Assembly: GCA_025655635.1 (NCBI GenBank)
Contig: JAHXIM010000503.1
Location: 1-10,760, forward strand
Direction: 5' to 3'
DNA: 10,760 nt
Source: a gamma proteobacterium symbiont of Lucinoma myriamae
Lineage (GTDB): Bacteria > Pseudomonadota > Gammaproteobacteria > GRL18
Made by a program: the position numbers and the translations under genes. The notes below the pieces were generated by a model that ran no database searches, was not told the origin of the DNA, and saw only the letters and a program-made list of their open reading frames with translations. Shown piece by piece: positions 6,750-10,760 of the stretch. How positions within the stretch are numbered: the first letter of the stretch is position 1; each line of letters begins with the position of its first letter.

Positions 6750-7613
6750 CTATTGCTTACCCTGGTTATTTTTAAAATAATCAAAGAAGTCAGAATCAGG
6801 CTCAACGACCATAATATCTGAGGCACTGCCGAAGCTATTTTGATAAGCATTTAAACTGCGGTAAAAACTAAAGAACTCTTTATTTTTTCCATAAGCAACA
6901 GCATAAATATCAGCGGCTTTTGCATCACCTTCACCGCGAATCGTTTCAGCTTCTTTAAATGCATCCGCTTTAAGAATAGTCACCTGACGATCGGCCTCAG
7001 CGGTGATCTTGTTGGCGCTTTCATTACCCTGAGCTCTTAACTCTTTGGCAATTCGAGTACGTTCAGTTTCCATTCTACGGAAGATTTTATCACTCACCTT
7101 AGGTGGAAATTCAATGCGTTTGATACGCACATCAACAATGCGTACACCAAAGGACTTAACACTCTTATTGGCCGACTTGTTGATATCATCCATAATCACG
7201 TGACGTTCACCTGAAATGACTTCATACATATTACGTTTACCAAACTCATTACGCAGACCTTCCTTTACGATGGTCGCAATACGTTCCTGAGCAATATCCA
7301 TGTCACCACGCATGGAAACATAAAAGGCTTTAACATCGTCAATACGCCACTGAATAAAAGAGTCAACCACAAGAATCTTCTTTTCTTCAGTCAGATAATC
7401 TTCCGGCTTAGCATCGAATGTCTGAATACGCTTATCAAATTTACGCACATTATTGACAAATGGTATCTGTACATGAAGTCCTGGTTGATAATCTGAGCGC
7501 TGAATTTTACCCCATTTAAACAAAATAGCCATTTCGGTTTCGTTTACGGTAAATAGTGATGCTGAACCGATAATACCCAGCACCAGTACCGCTATTGCAA
7601 CTAATAATTTCAT
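6750..7613 (-). CDS. hflC: HflC, SPFH/band-7 modulator of the FtsH protease
   Basis: HflC assembles with HflK into a large membrane-anchored cage around the AAA+ protease FtsH and modulates its access to membrane substrates. The product is 287 residues, shorter than E. coli HflC (334) but usual for non-enteric gammaproteobacteria. It has one N-terminal membrane segment (about 3-22, LLVAIAVLVLGIIGSASLF), then the SPFH/band-7 domain (about 23-185, with VNETEMAILFKWGKI and LHVQIPFVNNVRKFDKRIQ). An Ala/Glu-rich coiled-coil helix follows (about 183-240), then the conserved FFSFYRSLNAYQ near 247-258. The start codon overlaps the hflK stop as TAATG, with AGGGAG upstream, so the two subunits are translationally coupled. 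A clear terminator lies downstream. Confidence 0.96.
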   Translation of the reverse strand: MKLLVAIAVLVLGIIGSASLFTVNETEMAILFKWGKIQRSDYQPGLHVQIPFVNNVRKFDKRIQTFDAKPEDYLTEEKKILVVDSFIQWRIDDVKAFYVSMRGDMDIAQERIATIVKEGLRNEFGKRNMYEVISGERHVIMDDINKSANKSVKSFGVRIVDVRIKRIEFPPKVSDKIFRRMETERTRIAKELRAQGNESANKITAEADRQVTILKADAFKEAETIRGEGDAKAADIYAVAYGKNKEFFSFYRSLNAYQNSFGSASDIMVVEPDSDFFDYFKNNQGKQ

Positions 7614-8848
7614 TAACGTCTCTCCCTGATAGATGGTCTGGCACGAGAGTTATCAGTATTAAACTGATCAGAACGATATTGAGACTGTTGACTACCTTTT
7701 TTATAATTCACTGTTTCTCCTGCACCCGCTCCAGTGTCACTACTGGATGGCATATTATTAATAGTACCGCGCATCATCTTATCCAAAGGTAAATAAAGAA
7801 GATTATTACTGCCCTTGGTGTCGATCATCACTTTGCTGGTTTTGCTATACACATTTTCCATCGCATCCAGATAGAGTCGATCACGAGTCACTTCAGGTGC
7901 TTTTTCATACTCGGTTAAAACACTTAAAAAACGGGCTGTTTCACCTTCTGACTCAGCAATAACACGGCCATTATAGGCTTGTGCTTCTGCAACCTGTCTG
8001 GCAGCAACACCACGTGCTTTAGGGATCACATCATTGCTATACGCCTGAGCTTCATTGATATAACGTTCTTTATCTTCTCGTGCCGCATTTACGTCTTCAA
8101 ATGCATCCTGTACCTGCGCTGGTGCTTTAGCACTTTGCAGTGTAAAACGAGTAATCAATAAACCGGTTTTATAGCGATCAAGAATTTCCTGGGCTAATAC
8201 ACCAATTTTTGAAGCAATGGCACTACGTCCTTCTGTCAGAATAAAGTCCATTTCATTTTTACCAACAATTTCACGCACAGCACTTTCTGAAACCTGTCTT
8301 AAAACCAGTCCAGGATCTCTTACATTGAAGAGAAAGTGTTCCGCATCACTGACTTTATATTGTACCGCCACTTTAATTTCAACGATATTTTCATCTTTGG
8401 TCAGCATGTGAGCTTCATGCTGACTGCCGCCAATATTCAGACTTCGAGACGCACTGACATCAACCAGATGATAACTTTGAATACCCGGTGCATACCATTG
8501 AATACCGGCTTCGACCGTTTTAAAGGCTTCACCAAATTGCAGGACTACTGCTTTTTTACCCTGATCAACGGTATAAATACCCGACATAGCCCAGATACCA
8601 ATGGCAACAATACCAATAATAACGAGTAATATGGTAGGCGGTTGACCAGGAGTAAAACTAGTACCGGAGCCGGAGTCTTTGCCTCCGGAACCATTACCGC
8701 CACTTTTTTTGTTACCACCAAACAACTTCCCAATCTTATCATTGAGATTTTTAATAACTTCATCGAGATCAGGAGGTCCCTTATCATTATTGTTTTTATT
8801 ACCCCAAGGATCATTGTTTTTGGGACCGCCAGGTTCATTCCAGGCCAT
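7613..8848 (-). CDS. hflK: HflK, SPFH/band-7 modulator of the FtsH protease
   Basis: HflK is the partner of HflC in the membrane complex that binds FtsH. The product is 411 residues (E. coli 419). It opens with the family signature MAWNEPGG and DPWG, followed by a Gly/Asn/Lys-rich cytoplasmic leader (about 1-70). One membrane segment follows (about 72-92, TILLVIIGIVAIGIWAMSGIY), then the SPFH/band-7 domain (about 93-260, with VDQGKKAVVLQFGE and DVNAAREDKERYINEAQAY) and a long Ala/Glu-rich helix (about 255-315). It ends in a Ser/Gly/Gln-rich tail (about 366-411). The ATG is preceded by TGGAG at a good distance. A promoter-like sequence lies 43-71 bases upstream, so the hflKC pair can be transcribed independently of hfq-hflX. 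Confidence 0.97.
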   Translation of the reverse strand: MAWNEPGGPKNNDPWGNKNNNDKGPPDLDEVIKNLNDKIGKLFGGNKKSGGNGSGGKDSGSGTSFTPGQPPTILLVIIGIVAIGIWAMSGIYTVDQGKKAVVLQFGEAFKTVEAGIQWYAPGIQSYHLVDVSASRSLNIGGSQHEAHMLTKDENIVEIKVAVQYKVSDAEHFLFNVRDPGLVLRQVSESAVREIVGKNEMDFILTEGRSAIASKIGVLAQEILDRYKTGLLITRFTLQSAKAPAQVQDAFEDVNAAREDKERYINEAQAYSNDVIPKARGVAARQVAEAQAYNGRVIAESEGETARFLSVLTEYEKAPEVTRDRLYLDAMENVYSKTSKVMIDTKGSNNLLYLPLDKMMRGTINNMPSSSDTGAGAGETVNYKKGSQQSQYRSDQFNTDNSRARPSIRERR

Positions 8849-8890
8849 TTAATACTCCAGTTTTGTTTAAAGTTAATGTTAGCTAGACGC

Positions 8891-8919
8891 ATTATACTTC
8901 ATAAAGCGACTATTGTCGG
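8891..8919 (-). promoter_or_regulatory. Predicted sigma-70 promoter for hflK-hflC
   Basis: On the minus strand there is a perfect -10 element, TATAAT (8896-8891), followed by GCGTC. A partial -35 element, CCGACA (8919-8914, four of six matches), lies 17 bases upstream. Transcription would begin near 8884, leaving a leader of about 36 bases before the hflK ATG. A small CGAC/GTCG hairpin overlaps the -35 region. This is the best promoter match I see in the window. Confidence 0.6.
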
Positions 8920-8938
8920 ACTAATATCATAGTAAATA

Positions 8939-10255
8939 CTAGTCAACAGAATTTTCATCGATAATTAAATCACTAAAACCGTTCATTTTCATTAATTTAT
9001 CAAATTCCCTTTTGCTTATTTCAATAGAGACTAACCAGTCACCCATATCATTATATTGTTCTTCAAGAATATCCACATGATCAAACAACATAGCGCGCAA
9101 CCGGCCAGCATGAGCCGGGATTTTCAATTGCTTCTGCACACGTTCTTTACTGAAATAATCAGCAATACCCCCCAGAAGCATATCCAGGCCATTATTATCC
9201 ATCGCCGACAACCAGATACGCAATAGTTTACCTGAGTTATCTTTCTCAATACGAGGTTTTTGACCTTTAAGTAAATCGACTTTGTTATACACCAACAATT
9301 GCGGTGTTTCCTCTGCGCCAACTTGTTTTAATACTGAATTGACTTCGGCAATATGTTTATTACGGTTTTCAGCATGTGCATCAATCACATGTAATAATAA
9401 GTCAGCTTCACGAGTTTCTAACAGAGTTGCATGAAAAGCCTCTACTAGATCATGGGGGAGATCACTGATAAAACCAACCGTATCGGCTAAAACCATTGAT
9501 AGATTATTTGGCAGCTCAACTCGGCGCAAAGTGGGATCAAGCGTTGCAAATAATTGATCTGCGGCATAAACACTTGATTTTGTTAATTGATTAAACAGCG
9601 TTGACTTGCCGGCATTGGTATATCCAACCAGTGAAACGGTTGGTAATTCAGCTCGCTGGCGTGAACGTCGACTCTGCTCACGCTGCTTGCGTACTTTATC
9701 CAGGCGTTTGTTCAGTTGTTTAATGCGTACATTAAGTAAGCGACGATCGGTTTCCAGCTGCGTTTCACCCGGACCACGCAAACCGATACCACCCTTTTGT
9801 CTTTCCAGATGCGTCCAGCCTCGAACCAGGCGAGTGGTCATGTGACTTAACTGAGCGAGTTCTACTTGTAGTTTACCTTCATGTGAACGTGCTCGCTGAG
9901 CAAAAATATCCAGAATCAAACCGGTTCTGTCTATCACACGACATTCTAATAAAGCTTCTAAATTACGTTCCTGGGAGGGTGACAGCTGATGGTTGACAAT
10001 AACCAGATCGACATCCAGCGTTTGCACAGCTTCTTTAATTTCCTGTGCTTTGCCGGTACCAATAAAATATTTTGCCTCTGCCTTATGACGCTTGCCTTTT
10101 ATAAAAGACAGCGGTTCCGCTCCAGCAGACATGACGAGATCATAAAACTCACTTTGAGCTTCATTCTGTTGGGTCTTTTTGGCTTCAGCAGCCTGAGGAA
10201 AATCAATATGAACCAGTAGAGCGCGCTCTCCGGTTCCTACAGGACGTTCAAACAA
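8939..10255 (-). CDS. hflX: Ribosome-associated GTPase HflX
   Basis: HflX is a translational GTPase-family protein that binds the 50S subunit and splits or rescues stalled ribosomes, notably under heat stress. The product is 438 residues (E. coli 426). The N-terminal nucleotide-binding domain (about 1-130) and a coiled linker (about 170-203) carry the HflX signatures VIDRTGLILDIFAQRA (107-122), RGWTHLERQKGGIGLRGPG (145-163) and ETQLETDRR (164-172). The G domain has G1 GYTNAGKS (211-218), the switch region ATLDPT (237-242), G3 DTVG (258-261), G4 NKVD (324-327) and a G5-like SA (350-351). The start is TTG: MFERPVGTGERALLVHI matches the E. coli N-terminus, no in-frame ATG precedes it, and AAGGTAGG lies just upstream. 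That site falls in a predicted hairpin. The gene follows hfq by 169 bases. Confidence 0.96.
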   Translation of the reverse strand: MFERPVGTGERALLVHIDFPQAAEAKKTQQNEAQSEFYDLVMSAGAEPLSFIKGKRHKAEAKYFIGTGKAQEIKEAVQTLDVDLVIVNHQLSPSQERNLEALLECRVIDRTGLILDIFAQRARSHEGKLQVELAQLSHMTTRLVRGWTHLERQKGGIGLRGPGETQLETDRRLLNVRIKQLNKRLDKVRKQREQSRRSRQRAELPTVSLVGYTNAGKSTLFNQLTKSSVYAADQLFATLDPTLRRVELPNNLSMVLADTVGFISDLPHDLVEAFHATLLETREADLLLHVIDAHAENRNKHIAEVNSVLKQVGAEETPQLLVYNKVDLLKGQKPRIEKDNSGKLLRIWLSAMDNNGLDMLLGGIADYFSKERVQKQLKIPAHAGRLRAMLFDHVDILEEQYNDMGDWLVSIEISKREFDKLMKMNGFSDLIIDENSVD

Positions 10256-10257
10256 TG

Positions 10258-10285
10258 ATGCCTACCTTATTGCTCAGTATGGCAT
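10258..10285 (-). promoter_or_regulatory. Hairpin covering the hflX ribosome binding site
   Basis: On the minus strand ATGCC (10285-10281) and TAC (10279-10277) pair with GTA (10265-10263) and GGCAT (10262-10258), leaving one bulged base and an 11-base loop. The AAGGTAGG ribosome binding site of hflX lies partly in the loop and partly in the 3' arm, only a few bases before the TTG start. Such a fold could limit initiation, but an 8-bp stem is of moderate weight and may be chance. Confidence 0.4.
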
Positions 10286-10424
10286 CTATTTGAAACTGAT
10301 CATCTACGATCATTTATATTACTCAATTTCATGTCTTAAAGTAGCAACCCGTTCCTTAGAGCAGAAACTGGTAAATGATGCCGTAAAAAAGTGCACAGAC
10401 AAATTTAAAGCTCACTAAAAAAAC
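10286..10424. other. hfq-hflX intergenic spacer
   Basis: This spacer between the hfq stop and the hflX leader contains no supported gene. Two U-rich tracts follow hfq on the minus strand (10423-10417 and 10390-10385), but neither is preceded by a convincing stem. A weak promoter-like pair, TTGAGT and GATGAT with 16 bases between them (about 10327-10300), matches only four of six bases in each box. Either read-through from hfq or a weak local promoter could drive hflX. Confidence 0.35.
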
Positions 10425-10658
10425 CTATGATGGAGTATCTTCAGTTGCTAATTTAATGTTTCTTGAAGGTACAATGGTAGAAATAGCATGTTTATAAACC
10501 ATTTGACTCACTGCATTTTTCAGTAAGATCACAAATTGGTCAAAAGATTCGACCTGACCTTGAAGTTTGATACCATTAACGAGATAAATTGAGACGGGAA
10601 CCCGCTCTTTTCTCAAAACGTTCAAATAAGGGTCTTGTAAGGCTTGCCCTTTACTCAT
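10425..10658 (-). CDS. hfq: RNA chaperone Hfq
   Basis: Hfq forms a hexameric Sm-like ring that binds sRNAs and mRNAs and promotes their pairing. The product is 77 residues and nearly identical to E. coli Hfq over the core: MSKGQALQDPYLN at the N-terminus, Sm1 (VSIYLVNGIKLQGQVESFDQ, 22-41) and Sm2 with VYKHAISTIVPS (54-65). Proximal-face residues Q8, D9, F42, K56 and H57 are present, as are distal-face Y25 and K31. The rim patch reads RKER (16-19), as in Pseudomonas, where E. coli has RRER. The long C-terminal tail of E. coli Hfq (102 residues) is missing; only a short ATEDTPS end remains. The ATG at 10658 follows AGGAG by 8 bases; a TTG two codons upstream is less likely. The hflX gene follows downstream. 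Confidence 0.98.
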   Translation of the reverse strand: MSKGQALQDPYLNVLRKERVPVSIYLVNGIKLQGQVESFDQFVILLKNAVSQMVYKHAISTIVPSRNIKLATEDTPS

Positions 10659-10686
10659 TGTCAATTCTCCTAATTAGTCGATCCTG

Positions 10687-10720
10687 AAAAAAGATAATCA
10701 TCATGAATCGATAGATTATC
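10687..10720 (-). terminator. Weak terminator-like hairpin upstream of hfq
   Basis: On the minus strand GATAATC (10720-10714) pairs with GATTATC (10699-10693). The stem can extend by ATC/GAT past one bulged base to a 7-base loop, giving 10 pairs, and six U (10692-10687) follow directly. The stem is AT-rich, so termination would be weak. It lies 28 bases before the hfq ATG. It may terminate an upstream gene (often miaA, which is outside the window) or attenuate read-through into hfq. The bases beyond it, 10721-10760, hold no clear gene or promoter. Confidence 0.45.
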
Positions 10721-10760
10721 GTACAACATTAATTGTAATTTTATTGTTCCTGATCAAATT

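Noticed and set aside
8907..8918. CGAC/GTCG hairpin after hflX as a terminator
   Set aside because: The stem has four pairs and only a short, broken U stretch follows; it overlaps the probable -35 element of the hflK promoter.
10300..10327. Promoter for hflX (TTGAGT and GATGAT boxes)
   Set aside because: Each box matches only four of six consensus bases in AT-rich DNA, where such matches are common; noted only in the spacer description.
10385..10423. Possible hfq terminator from the U-rich tracts after the gene
   Set aside because: No stable stem precedes either tract; the best pairing is four base pairs.
10659..10664. TTG start for hfq two codons upstream
   Set aside because: AGGAG is ideally spaced for the ATG at 10658, and Hfq proteins begin M(A/S)KGQ.

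Overview
This window is a housekeeping block from a gammaproteobacterium. It is AT-rich by eye (GC not computed). Every supported gene lies on the minus strand, so transcription runs from high to low coordinates. In that order the genes are hfq, hflX, hflK, hflC, a DUF2065 membrane protein gene, hisZ, purA, rnr, rlmB and one unrecognised small gene. Having hisZ between the DUF2065 gene and purA, and no nsrR between purA and rnr, resembles the non-enteric arrangement known from Pseudomonas more than that of Escherichia. No gene identifies a genus.

Layout. Positions 10425-10760 hold hfq and its leader, with a weak terminator-like hairpin about 30 bases before the start codon. Positions 8939-10255 hold hflX, which starts at TTG with its ribosome binding site inside a predicted hairpin. 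A 90-base gap carries the best promoter in the window, in front of hflK-hflC (6750-8848), whose stop and start codons overlap. Two hairpins follow hflC. The second is a clear intrinsic terminator whose U tract ends four bases before the DUF2065 start codon. Then come the DUF2065 gene, hisZ and purA with short gaps. A 12-bp hairpin lies between purA and rnr. The rnr and rlmB genes overlap by 13 bases. The small gene at 251-526 follows rlmB with a strong ribosome binding site. The last 250 bases have no visible gene and end at the window edge in two copies of a 15-base direct repeat.

How the genes work together. Hfq and RNase R act on RNA: sRNA pairing, and decay of structured RNA. RlmB methylates 23S rRNA. 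HflX is a ribosome-associated GTPase. HflK and HflC form the membrane complex that controls the FtsH protease. HisZ and PurA belong to histidine and AMP synthesis. The block therefore mixes RNA metabolism, membrane proteolysis control and nucleotide/histidine biosynthesis, as it does in related bacteria.

I found no CRISPR array, toxin-antitoxin pair, phage gene or obvious new system. The least ordinary part is the low-coordinate end, where the orphan gene and the repeat stand in place of the ribosomal protein and dnaB genes that often follow rlmB. The next most interesting items are the RNA structures placed at gene starts.
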